DNA from: Ilumatobacteraceae bacterium | GTDB lineage: Bacteria; Actinomycetota; Acidimicrobiia; Acidimicrobiales; Ilumatobacteraceae | DNA length: 35,488 nucleotides | Assembly: GCA_025358075.1 (NCBI GenBank) | Contig: JANYKU010000104.1 | Location: forward strand, 1 to 35,488 | Direction: 5' to 3' | Shown: positions 16,962 through 24,050 of the stretch, piece after piece | Layout: each line of letters starts with the position of its first letter | Numbering within the stretch: the stretch's first letter is position 1 | Made by a program: the position numbers and the translations under genes | Notes under the pieces: model-generated | What the model was told of the DNA's origin: nothing | Databases searched by the model: none | What the model saw: the letters and a program-made list of their open reading frames with translations, nothing else

Positions 16962-17709
16962 ACGCTTCCCTGCGCTGACGGCCGGCGCGGCAAGTGAGCG
17001 CACCTTGCCGGTGCACGAGTCACTCATCGAGTTGCTGCCATCCCTGCAACGTGGTTCCACGGTGGCATGCAATGGTCGGGCCGGGGTGTCGCTGGCCATG
17101 GCACTCGCCGCAGCCCCGTCGCGCGAAGGGGCATGGGTGGGCGTTGCCGGCCTCCCCGAGTTCGGCTTGCGTGCCGCAGCCGACATGGGGGTCGCGTTGG
17201 AACGGCTGGTGATGGTCGCCGGTGATCCGCTGTGGGTCGACGTACTGGCAGCGATGATCGATGGGTTCGATGTCGTCCTCGTCGGCCAGCGGGTCGGCAG
17301 GCTCGGTGCCGGTGCGGTGCGGCGGTTGCAGGCCAGGGTGCAGTCACGAGGTGTCGTGGTGCTCACTGTGGGGGTGCCGGCGTTGGGTGCCGATCTGCAA
17401 CTGACTGCCGAAGACGGCCACTGGGTCGGCCTCGGCGACGGCTATGGCGTGGCAACCGGGCGGCAGGTGGTGGTCGAGTTGGGTGGCAGGCGCATGCCCC
17501 GGCCGCGACGAACAACGATGTGGTTGCCCGATGCACTCGGGTGCATAGGCGCCTCAGTATTGGGTCGAACGGAACTTCGACATCAGGTGCTCGCCCGCAG
17601 TGACCGGCGCGTAGCGGGGCGTCTCGCCGGCTGCGAGACAGCTGGGGATGCATTCGATCACGGCGTCCCAATTGGCATTGTGGAAGAAGGCGATCGACTG
17701 CCGGCGTGA
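16945..17709 (+). CDS. ImuA-like RecA-fold mutasome protein
   Basis: A 254-residue protein similar to the actinobacterial ImuA-prime group (RecA/SulA-like partner of ImuB and DnaE2). It starts with SSLAERFPALTAG and contains a degenerate P-loop, CNGRAGVSLAMAL, in place of GPxxxGKT, followed by AWVGVAGLPEFGLRAAADMGVALERLVMV, a typical RecA-like core (split over about 60-100), and RRPRRTTMWLPDA-type ending near 17550. GTG 16945 is selected because it follows the LexA-type box and because homology begins here. The last 50 residues (after about 17554) lie antisense to the 2OG-oxygenase gene and look unrelated to the family, so the ancestral stop has probably been lost. Predicted role: DNA-damage-induced translesion mutagenesis, with ImuB 3 kb downstream. 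Confidence 0.72.
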   Translation: MSSLAERFPALTAGAASERTLPVHESLIELLPSLQRGSTVACNGRAGVSLAMALAAAPSREGAWVGVAGLPEFGLRAAADMGVALERLVMVAGDPLWVDVLAAMIDGFDVVLVGQRVGRLGAGAVRRLQARVQSRGVVVLTVGVPALGADLQLTAEDGHWVGLGDGYGVATGRQVVVELGGRRMPRPRRTTMWLPDALGCIGASVLGRTELRHQVLARSDRRVAGRLAGCETAGDAFDHGVPIGIVEEGDRLPA

Positions 17710-18528
17710 CGTTGCCGCCAAGTTCGCCGGCGGGGTCACGACCCGGTGCAAGGTCGAGCGCCAGCGATCGTTGGTCCAACGGGCCATCGCGTCGCCGAGG
17801 TTGATGATCAACGAATCGCTCACCAGCGACACCGCAGTCCAACGATCGGCGACCAACACCTCCAAGCCTCCCGGCGCGTCGTCGGCTCGCAGCACGGTCA
17901 CCGTGCCATAGTCGGTGTGGGCACCGGCGCGGAGTTGGCCGGGCTGCGGCGGTTCGGTCACGGCGGGGTAGCTGAGCACCCGCAACGCGCTGGTGTGACG
18001 ATCGATCCGTGAGTCGAAGAAGTCGCTCGGTAGCTGGAGGGCTTCAGCGAACACCGTCATGATCCGGCCAGCGAAGCCGGCCATGGCCGTGTAGTACGAC
18101 TCCATCGCCGGCTGGAACTCGGGGACCGCAGGCGGCCACGGTGTCGGCTCGTAGACGAAGGCCTCGGCGGGGTCGGCCGCCCCGCCAACCGCGACGTGGG
18201 CAGGCACCTCGATCGGGCCCATCGAGAACGTTTCCTTGAGATCGGGAGGAGTATCGGCGCCCAACGATGCGGCCAACCGCTCGCCCCGCAGCGGTGCGTA
18301 GCCGTAGGGGTAGCCGGGGTAGGGCATCGCTACTGCCATCTTGCTCGCCGGGGCAAGATCGAAGAACCGTGTCGCCGCCGCCCAGGCCGTGTCGATCACC
18401 TCGTGCGCGACACCATGATTGGTCACCACGAGAAAGCCCGTGTCAGCGCAGGCTCGGGCGATGCGGCTTGCCGCCTGTGCCTCCCCGAGATCGATCACCG
18501 GGATGGTGAGCTCGCTGTCGATCGTCAC
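17554..18528 (-). CDS. 2OG-Fe(II) oxygenase of the isopenicillin-N-synthase type
   Basis: A 324-residue non-haem iron oxygenase. The N-terminal DIOX_N region is present (IPVIDLGEA, ACADTGFLVVTNHGV). Iron ligands are H204 and D206 in GAHTDYG and H261 in STLHRV; the R-x-S pair that binds 2-oxoglutarate is R276-x-S278 in RRQSIAFF. All catalytic residues are intact. GTG 18528 is the start, following the RDD-protein gene by 12 bp, so the two probably form a minus-strand operon. Family members oxidise hormones, amino acids or peptides; the substrate is unknown. Its 3' end overlaps the tail of the imuA-like frame by 156 bp. Confidence 0.88.
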   Translation of the reverse strand: MTIDSELTIPVIDLGEAQAASRIARACADTGFLVVTNHGVAHEVIDTAWAAATRFFDLAPASKMAVAMPYPGYPYGYAPLRGERLAASLGADTPPDLKETFSMGPIEVPAHVAVGGAADPAEAFVYEPTPWPPAVPEFQPAMESYYTAMAGFAGRIMTVFAEALQLPSDFFDSRIDRHTSALRVLSYPAVTEPPQPGQLRAGAHTDYGTVTVLRADDAPGGLEVLVADRWTAVSLVSDSLIINLGDAMARWTNDRWRSTLHRVVTPPANLAATSRRQSIAFFHNANWDAVIECIPSCLAAGETPRYAPVTAGEHLMSKFRSTQY

Positions 18529-18540
18529 CGTCCCAGCATG

Positions 18541-19221
18541 TCACCGTCTCCTGACGGTGCACACCACCATGGTTCCGGCCAGACGGTCATGCAACCCTCG
18601 ACCGAGTGGGTCGAACAGCGCCGGCACGTAGATCGCCAACTGCGCGAAGAACAGGAGCCTGTTGGCATCGCCACCTGTCCAGCGGGCGGCGATGCCGATC
18701 CAGCCGACCGCGGCCCACCGAACGATGCTCTGTCGCAGATTGGGGCGTCGTCGCGCCGCGTCGACGACGCGGATCTCGATCAGGAACTTGCCGACGGTTC
18801 GGCCCCATCTCCAGGTCATGACGATGACGTACAGCGCACCGATCAGCACCACGAGCCGGCGGGATGCACCGAGCCGATGGGCCGCGACCGACAGCATCGT
18901 GAGGACCACGCTGTCGATGAGGGCGGCGGCCACGCGTCGCCAGCGCGCCGCGACCACAACGCCACGTCCCGCGGTCCTCTGGAAGGGATGTGGCTGCGGG
19001 TAACCGCGTGGCGGCGCCCTGACCTCCCGCCTCACCCATGCCACGGCGTCGGACAACTCTCCTGCCCGTGTTGCCGGAACGGTTACGTCGTGACCATCGA
19101 ATGCATGTAAGACGTCACCCGCTCGCAGTCGCATCCACAGCATGTCGCGCTGTGTATCGGAGAACGTCGAGACGTCGACTCGTTCGACGTCGTGGGTCAG
19201 GTCCGCACCATCTTGAGGCAT
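18541..19221 (-). CDS. RDD-family membrane protein with soluble N-terminal region
   Basis: A 226-residue protein. Residues 1-90 are polar and contain RLRAGDVLHAFDGHDVTVPATRAGEL-like sequence, which has no recognised domain. The RDD domain follows, with Arg in RWRRVAAALIDSVVL, Asp in ALID, and the late LHDRLAGTMVV; transmembrane segments lie near 95-115, 120-135 and 180-200. RDD proteins are small integral membrane proteins of ill-defined function, some acting as ion antiporters. ATG 19221 is the start. It is 12 bp upstream of the 2OG-oxygenase gene on the same strand. Confidence 0.78.
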   Translation of the reverse strand: MPQDGADLTHDVERVDVSTFSDTQRDMLWMRLRAGDVLHAFDGHDVTVPATRAGELSDAVAWVRREVRAPPRGYPQPHPFQRTAGRGVVVAARWRRVAAALIDSVVLTMLSVAAHRLGASRRLVVLIGALYVIVMTWRWGRTVGKFLIEIRVVDAARRRPNLRQSIVRWAAVGWIGIAARWTGGDANRLLFFAQLAIYVPALFDPLGRGLHDRLAGTMVVCTVRRR

Positions 19222-19351
19222 CGCCGCAGGGATGTGCGCCGACGGTCTCGCTGCGGAAAAGAACCGTGTGGCACCCCTTGGGTAGGGTGCTGGGTAGCGA
19301 CTTCCCCCGTTTGTGTTCGAACCGTGATCGTTGGGATTGGAAGGGGTGGTC

Positions 19352-19588
19352 GTGTCTGTTTGTGGATTGGTCGAGTCGATCGCCGCGGTCGACCTGCCCT
19401 GCGCGGATCAGCAGGTGATCGAGCGTGTCCTCACCGATGTTCGTCGCGTCCGAGGTTGGCTCGATTCGATCGAGGTCGCTGCGGCTCGACGTCTGTCGGA
19501 GTTGGCGTTGGTGTCGCCGTCGTTGTTTCCGGAGCGGGTGGTGGCTGATGCTGCTCGGGTGTCGCTGGGTGAGGCATCGAAGGGGTTC
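19352..19588 (+). pseudogene. 5' fragment of a DUF222/13E12-repeat HNH endonuclease gene
   Basis: About 79 codons beginning at GTG 19352, with a GAAGGGG Shine-Dalgarno-like stretch just before it. The reading VESIAAVDLPCADQQV, then RRVRGWLDSIEVAAARRLSEL and FPERVVADAARVSLGEA, matches the N-terminus of DUF222 proteins, which normally exceed 400 residues and end in an HNH nuclease domain. Similarity stops abruptly near 19588, where a fragment of another gene begins on the opposite strand. The frame continues nonsensically to 19693. It is a truncated remnant; these genes are multicopy and mobile-like in actinobacteria. Confidence 0.7.
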
Positions 19589-19746
19589 GGTCGACCGAGG
19601 GCGCTGCGTATGTCGTCGGCGTGCAGCCACGTGTCGTACCAGAGTGCCTCGACGCCTTGGCCGAGCGTGCCGTCAAAGCCACCGGGCGATTGAGCGTTCC
19701 AGGTGGTGTCATCGAAGACCTGCAACAGACCGGCGAGCGTTGCGCC
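19588..19746 (-). pseudogene. Internal fragment of a maleylpyruvate-isomerase-like gene
   Basis: About 53 codons reading GATLAGLLQVFDDTTWN, then GTLGQGVEALWYDTWLHADDIRSALGRP, on the minus strand. The ALWYDTWLHADDIR-ALGRP block is characteristic of the helix and metal-ligand region of TIGR03083/MDMPI-type proteins. There is no start or stop of its own, and flanking sequence in this frame is unrelated. It sits exactly between a DUF222 fragment and a TetR-like fragment, so it is a rearrangement remnant. Confidence 0.6.
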
Positions 19747-19751
19747 ATGCC

Positions 19752-19910
19752 GACGCGGCCGGACGGTTGACCGTCGGGCCCGTGGATGCACTGTCGCTGG
19801 TCGTGATGGCGGTGCTGCACGAGGCAGCCACGGCGATCGCCGACGGGGATGACTCCGGGGCGATGCTCAGCGTGATCGACGGCATGATCGGCGCAATCAC
19901 CAGGCCCTGA
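19752..19910 (+). pseudogene. C-terminal fragment resembling a TetR-family regulator
   Basis: The last 52 codons before a TGA at 19908-19910 read DAAGRLTVGPVDALSLVVMAV, then LHEAATAIADGDDSGAMLSVIDGMIGAI. This resembles the final two helices of actinobacterial TetR regulators (the ALxEAAxxIAxADDPxxA pattern). No helix-turn-helix remains upstream. Assignment is tentative because the fragment is short. Confidence 0.45.
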
Positions 19911-19937
19911 ACGGTTTCAATTGGGCATCTTGTGCAT

Positions 19938-19951
19938 CGAACAAACGTTCG
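19938..19951. promoter_or_regulatory. LexA/SOS box upstream of imuB
   Basis: CGAAC-AAAC-GTTCG is a perfect match to the CGAAC-N4-GTTCG LexA consensus of actinobacteria and Bacillus. A -10-like TATCGT lies at 19953-19958 and the imuB ATG at 19965, so transcription would begin at or a few bases before the start codon. Box-to-(-10) spacing is identical to that before the imuA-like gene. Confidence 0.85.
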
Positions 19952-19964
19952 CTATCGTTCGACG

Positions 19965-21578
19965 ATGGCGACGATGCAACGGTCGACAGTGCCTCGACTC
20001 GGGGTGGTGTGGTGCCCGAACTGGGCAGTCGTCGCCGCCCAGACCGAGCCGGGTGAGCCGGTCGTCGTCCTCCACGGCAACCGTGTAGTCGCCCATTCGC
20101 TGGCTGCAGCACGAGAGGGCGTCGCCATCGGGCAACGTCGCCGTCAGGCACAGGCCGCTTGCCCCCGGGCTCGGCTGATCGTGCACGATCCCGACGGCGA
20201 CGCCCGCCAATTCGAGAAGGTCGTCACGGCAATCGCCGCGCTGATCCCGAGGGTGGAGCTCACCGAACCCGGCATGCTCTCGTTCCTGGCGAAGGGGCCG
20301 TCGCGGTACTTCGGTGGTGAGGAAGCAATGGCGGTGCACATGGCCGGCGTGGCAACCGAGGCGATCGGCGCGGTCGAGGTACTCACCGCCGTCGGTGGAT
20401 TCGGCATCGGTCTCGCCGATGGCCGATTTGCGGCGGCGATCGCGGCAAGGCAGGCCGCAGCAGGCGGCACGCCCGTGATCGTGTCGACCGGCGTCGAGGC
20501 CACCGCCCAATTCCTGGCCCCGTTGCCGGTGCAGCTGCTGGTCTCGGTGGCGGGCCTCGATGCCGACTTCGTACAACTGCTGCAGCGGCTCGGCGTGCGT
20601 CAACTCGGTCAGCTGGCTGCGCTGTCGGTCGCCGATGTGCTGGCCAGGTTCGGGCGGCAGGGCGAGTTCGCCCATCGCCTCGCCAGTGGCGGCGACGATC
20701 GTCCCCCCGACACGGTCGCACCACCCAGTGGGCTGATCGCCGTGCAGGTGCTCGACGACCCAGCACACCACGTCGACACCCTGGTGTTCATTGCCAGGCA
20801 GATGGCCGACGAGCTGTGCAGCGCACTGAGCGCCGACGGCAAGGTGTGTACGCGGTTGATCATCACCGCCGAGACCGATCACAGCGAACGCAACGAACGG
20901 CAGTGGTATCGCTCGACCGGATTGTCGGCGGCCGCAATGGTCGAACGGACCCGATGGCAGCTCGATGCGTGGGTCAACAGCGCCGCGCTGACTGCCGGTG
21001 TCACCATGCTGCGGCTGGAGCCCGTCGAAGTTCGTAGTGACGATGGTGTGCAGTTGGGATTGTGGGGCGGGCGTACTCAGGCCGATGAGTGGGCCGCCCG
21101 CGCCGTGGCGCGTCTGGCCACGTTGGCCGGGGCGGAACAGGTGTTGGTGCCCGCCGCCACAGGGGGCAGGCTGCCGGGCGATGCCTATTCCTGGGTGCCG
21201 GCAGTGACCGCTGATCTGGCCGAACCATCGCAGCGTCTCACGCCGGATGAAGGGCCATGGCCGGGAAGCTTGCCCAGCCCATCACCGGCAGTCGTGCATC
21301 CCCAGCCATTGGTCATCGATGTTCGCGACGCGCAGGGGCGGGGGGTGCGGGTCACGGGGAGAGGAGCAGTCAGTGCTGCGCCGGCCACCGTGCAACGCGC
21401 TGGCACGGCCATCGAGCCGATCGTCGCCTGGGGTGGGCCATGGCCGCTCGAAGAGCGCTGGTGGGATGCCAGCAGAGCGCGGCGATCGGCTCGGTTCCAG
21501 CTGCTGACGGGATCGGGGTCGCTGCTGCTTGCCTGCCTCGAGCGTCAGCAGTGGTGGCTGCTCGGCGAGTATCGCTAA
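19965..21578 (+). CDS. imuB: ImuB, Y-family polymerase-like mutasome subunit
   Basis: A 537-residue protein of the DNA polymerase Y family ImuB type. It opens with RLGVVWCPNWAVVAAQ and has ARQFEKVVTAIAALIPRVELTEPGMLSF, the palm/thumb AAIAARQAAAGGTPVIV, and helix-hairpin-helix-like RLGVRQLGQLAALSVADVLARFG. The Asp and Glu pairs that bind metal in active Y polymerases are absent, as is usual for ImuB, so it is an accessory that brings ImuA and DnaE2 to the clamp. The C-terminal ACLERQQWWLLGEYR ending is typical. ATG 19965 (MATMQRS) is chosen because the SOS promoter geometry places transcription start right there; ATG 19974 is the alternative. DnaE2 is not in the window. Confidence 0.9.
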   Translation: MATMQRSTVPRLGVVWCPNWAVVAAQTEPGEPVVVLHGNRVVAHSLAAAREGVAIGQRRRQAQAACPRARLIVHDPDGDARQFEKVVTAIAALIPRVELTEPGMLSFLAKGPSRYFGGEEAMAVHMAGVATEAIGAVEVLTAVGGFGIGLADGRFAAAIAARQAAAGGTPVIVSTGVEATAQFLAPLPVQLLVSVAGLDADFVQLLQRLGVRQLGQLAALSVADVLARFGRQGEFAHRLASGGDDRPPDTVAPPSGLIAVQVLDDPAHHVDTLVFIARQMADELCSALSADGKVCTRLIITAETDHSERNERQWYRSTGLSAAAMVERTRWQLDAWVNSAALTAGVTMLRLEPVEVRSDDGVQLGLWGGRTQADEWAARAVARLATLAGAEQVLVPAATGGRLPGDAYSWVPAVTADLAEPSQRLTPDEGPWPGSLPSPSPAVVHPQPLVIDVRDAQGRGVRVTGRGAVSAAPATVQRAGTAIEPIVAWGGPWPLEERWWDASRARRSARFQLLTGSGSLLLACLERQQWWLLGEYR

Positions 21579-23065
21579 CCGGCTCGCAGCCGGTCGATCA
21601 GTGTGCCCAATCGTTCGACGGCCCCGGGCTCGGCGACGTCGACCAGGCGCACGATCAACGTCGTGACTCCAACCTCGAGCAGCCGCATCGCTCGCTCGTA
21701 GTGATCGTCAACCGTGCCGGCATTGGTCTCACGGGCGTAGCGCTCGGCGCCCACCCGCTTGGGCCGTAGCCGATCGATCGTCGTCGCCAGCTCGTCACGA
21801 TCGACACCGATCAGCACCGTCGACAGGTGAGAGATGTCGATCTGCTTCACATCGCGACCGAGCTCGTCGCAGTGCCGAGCAAGGGCCGCGATCTTGCGGG
21901 CGACGACGGTGGGCTCGCCGAACAGGTTGCAGCCGTCGGCATGTCGAGCAACGAGCCGCAACGTGCGCCGCTCCCCGGAACCGCCGACGACGATCGGGAT
22001 GCGCGCTTGCAGCGGCCGCGGATAGCACAGCGCCTCGCCGAGTGTCACCGTCGCCCCCTCGAACCGTGGCGCCCCTTTGCCCCACAGCAGTGGCAACGCC
22101 TGTAACGCGTCGTCGAGTTGGGCATAGCGTCGATCGAGCGAGGGGAAGTCGATCCCTGCCGCGTTGTATTCCTGAGCGAACCACCCGACGCCGAGCCCGC
22201 ACATCGCCCTGCCGGCAGAGAGCACATCGAGTGTGGCGATCTGCTTGGCGAGCACGGCTGGATGATGCCGGAAGGCCGGCGACACGAGTACACCGAGTCG
22301 AACCCGCTCGGTCGCCGCCGCCAGCCACGACAGCGTCGTGTACGGCTCGGGCAGGTCCGCCCACGAGGCACCGACCTGAGGAATCTGACGTAGATGGTCC
22401 ATCATCCACAGTTGGTCGACTCCGGCGGCTTCGGCGTCGGCAGCGATCGACCGCAGGTGTTGACCGAGCCGCTCGCGCCCACCGGGCCAGTCGAAGCTCG
22501 ACAGGTGCAGACCCACACGGATCCCCGGCCCGAAGTTTGCGGGCGGGCGCGGCACCACATCCGTTGCGACGGTGGCGCCGGTGGGGCGGCGCCGCGTTGT
22601 CAACGCGTCAGGAACCACGACCACCGGTTGGGGTGAGTGCAGTGCATCCCACGGTTCAGTGCCCACGGCTTCTCGGATCGCCGGCCACCGGCGGAGTTGG
22701 TTGGCGACAACATCTGCGGGCACCGCAACGGGTCGTGCGCTGTTACGCCGCCGGCATTCCGCAGGCGCGGTGTCGAACACCACTGCAACGCAAGGCATCC
22801 CCGCCGTTCGAGCCAGCTGCCTCCACTTCGTGCGCAGCTCCGGGTCGAGTCCGAGCGTGTCGATCACCGTCGTGAGCCGGCGCCGCAACCTGCGGGCAAC
22901 GACGTCGTCGAGCACGGCGAACGCATCGGTCGACGCCCGCAGATCGTGTTCGCTTTCACCGACGACGGCGCGGAGGGCGTCACTGGAGACGATCTGTTCC
23001 GGCGCGAAGTGCTGCGATGCCCAGGTCGACTTGCCGGACGCGACAGGACCGATCAGGACGACCAA
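21575..23065 (-). CDS. P-loop kinase-LLM (F420-type) oxidoreductase fusion
   Basis: A 496-residue two-domain protein. Residues 1-165 are a polynucleotide-kinase-like P-loop domain: Walker A GPVASGKST (6-14), SSDALR, and an RRNSARP lid. Residues about 180-496 are a luciferase-like monooxygenase domain of the F420-dependent TIGR03560 type: IRVGLHLSSFDWPGG, then WMMDHL, RVRLGVLVSPAFRHHPAVLAK, GRAMCGLGVGWF and PIVVGGSGERRTLRLVARHADGCN split through the barrel. The fusion is known from actinobacteria but its substrate is not. The start is weak: the only in-frame candidate near the Walker A is TTG 23065, after a stop near 23108. Its stop overlaps the imuB stop. Confidence 0.83.
   Translation of the reverse strand: MVVLIGPVASGKSTWASQHFAPEQIVSSDALRAVVGESEHDLRASTDAFAVLDDVVARRLRRRLTTVIDTLGLDPELRTKWRQLARTAGMPCVAVVFDTAPAECRRRNSARPVAVPADVVANQLRRWPAIREAVGTEPWDALHSPQPVVVVPDALTTRRRPTGATVATDVVPRPPANFGPGIRVGLHLSSFDWPGGRERLGQHLRSIAADAEAAGVDQLWMMDHLRQIPQVGASWADLPEPYTTLSWLAAATERVRLGVLVSPAFRHHPAVLAKQIATLDVLSAGRAMCGLGVGWFAQEYNAAGIDFPSLDRRYAQLDDALQALPLLWGKGAPRFEGATVTLGEALCYPRPLQARIPIVVGGSGERRTLRLVARHADGCNLFGEPTVVARKIAALARHCDELGRDVKQIDISHLSTVLIGVDRDELATTIDRLRPKRVGAERYARETNAGTVDDHYERAMRLLEVGVTTLIVRLVDVAEPGAVERLGTLIDRLRAG
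21578..21594. terminator. Compact hairpin between imuB and the LLM gene
   Basis: ACCGGCT-CGC-AGCCGGT is a perfect 7-bp stem with a 3-nt loop beginning at the last base of the imuB TAA stop. It sits at the convergent junction with the LLM fusion gene, the same architecture as at 3207-3223. No T-tract is obvious. Confidence 0.5.
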
Positions 23066-23133
23066 GGATGGAGAGGGGATCTGGACGGGCTCGCTGATCG
23101 AGCCACGTTATTCCGGTCGGGCGGCGCCGGAGC

Positions 23134-23889
23134 TCAGACGAGGGCGAGCTCGCGCTCGGCCTCGGGACGCAACAGGTCGTTGCTCAACCGGAAGCCGACA
23201 CCGCGCACGGTGTGGATGAACCGCAGTTCTGGTGCTCGCAACTGCAGCTTGCGGCGCAGGTTCGAGAGGTGCACATCGACGACGTGGGTGTCGCCGACCC
23301 AGTTCGGTCCCCACACTTCCTCGAGGAGTTGGGTGCGGGCACAGACTTCCGAAGGACGACGGCACAGCTGCTCGAAGAGGGCGAACTCGATGCGTGTCAC
23401 AGGGATGTCGTGCGAGCGCACGCGGATCTCCTTGCGGCCGACATCGACGATCAGCGGACCGAGCGTGATGACCGAGGCATGGATCGGGTCCCAACCCGAG
23501 TGCAGTTGGCGTGGCCGGCGTAGCAACGCCTGGCAGCGGGCGGCAAGCTCGTCGGGATTCACAGGAGTGGACACCACGTCGTCGGCCCCGGCGCGCAGCG
23601 CACGGATCCGCATGTTGTCGGCACCAGGGGGAGCGATGCCGACAACATACGAGTCCGTGAGTTCGCGCATGGTGTCGAACAGGCTGCCGCCGTGCGGGCT
23701 TGGCAGCTGGAGATCGACCATGACGACGTCAGGTGTAAAGGAAGTGGCGAGGGTGAGTGCAGCCGGACCCTCCGTCGTGGCGCTCACGGAGAATCCGCGA
23801 GCCCGCAACGCAGACGACGCAACACGCCGCAGCAGTGCGTCGCTCACTGCCACGAGCACTCGTGGTGCGAGTTGTGCGTCCGGTTCCAT
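23134..23889 (-). CDS. Orphan OmpR/PhoB-type response regulator with atypical receiver
   Basis: A 251-residue protein with an N-terminal receiver (1-125) and a C-terminal winged helix (about 140-240: TRIEFALFEQLCRRPSEVCARTQLLEEVWG, and VDVHLSNLRRKLQ plus FIHTVRGVGFRL, the classic OmpR recognition and wing). The phosphoacceptor-type Asp is D59 in VVMVDLQLP, but the acidic pair that holds Mg is replaced (V15-S16 in VLVAVSDALL), the switch Thr is replaced by Ala, and the conserved Lys before Pro is Thr (VVSTPV). It therefore probably does not respond to ordinary phosphorylation. No histidine kinase is nearby. ATG 23889 has a GAAAGAG Shine-Dalgarno-like sequence. It diverges from the Nudix-GNAT gene. 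Confidence 0.88.
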   Translation of the reverse strand: MEPDAQLAPRVLVAVSDALLRRVASSALRARGFSVSATTEGPAALTLATSFTPDVVMVDLQLPSPHGGSLFDTMRELTDSYVVGIAPPGADNMRIRALRAGADDVVSTPVNPDELAARCQALLRRPRQLHSGWDPIHASVITLGPLIVDVGRKEIRVRSHDIPVTRIEFALFEQLCRRPSEVCARTQLLEEVWGPNWVGDTHVVDVHLSNLRRKLQLRAPELRFIHTVRGVGFRLSNDLLRPEAERELALV

Positions 23890-24050
23890 TTGACTCTTTC
23901 TTCCGCCTCAGAGGTATGTCGGGTCAAGCCCGAGCTCCCACTTCCCTACACAGGAGTTATCGGCAGGCAATGGCGCAGCTGAAGTGCCGATTTTCAAAGA
24001 TTGGTCACACGTCGGCGGGAGGGCCGGCCGGTAGGTCTACGGTCGGGCAG

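Noticed and set aside
19315..19326. GTTCGAAC near the DUF222 fragment as a LexA box
   Set aside because: The arms have no 4-bp spacer and their order is reversed relative to CGAAC-N4-GTTCG.
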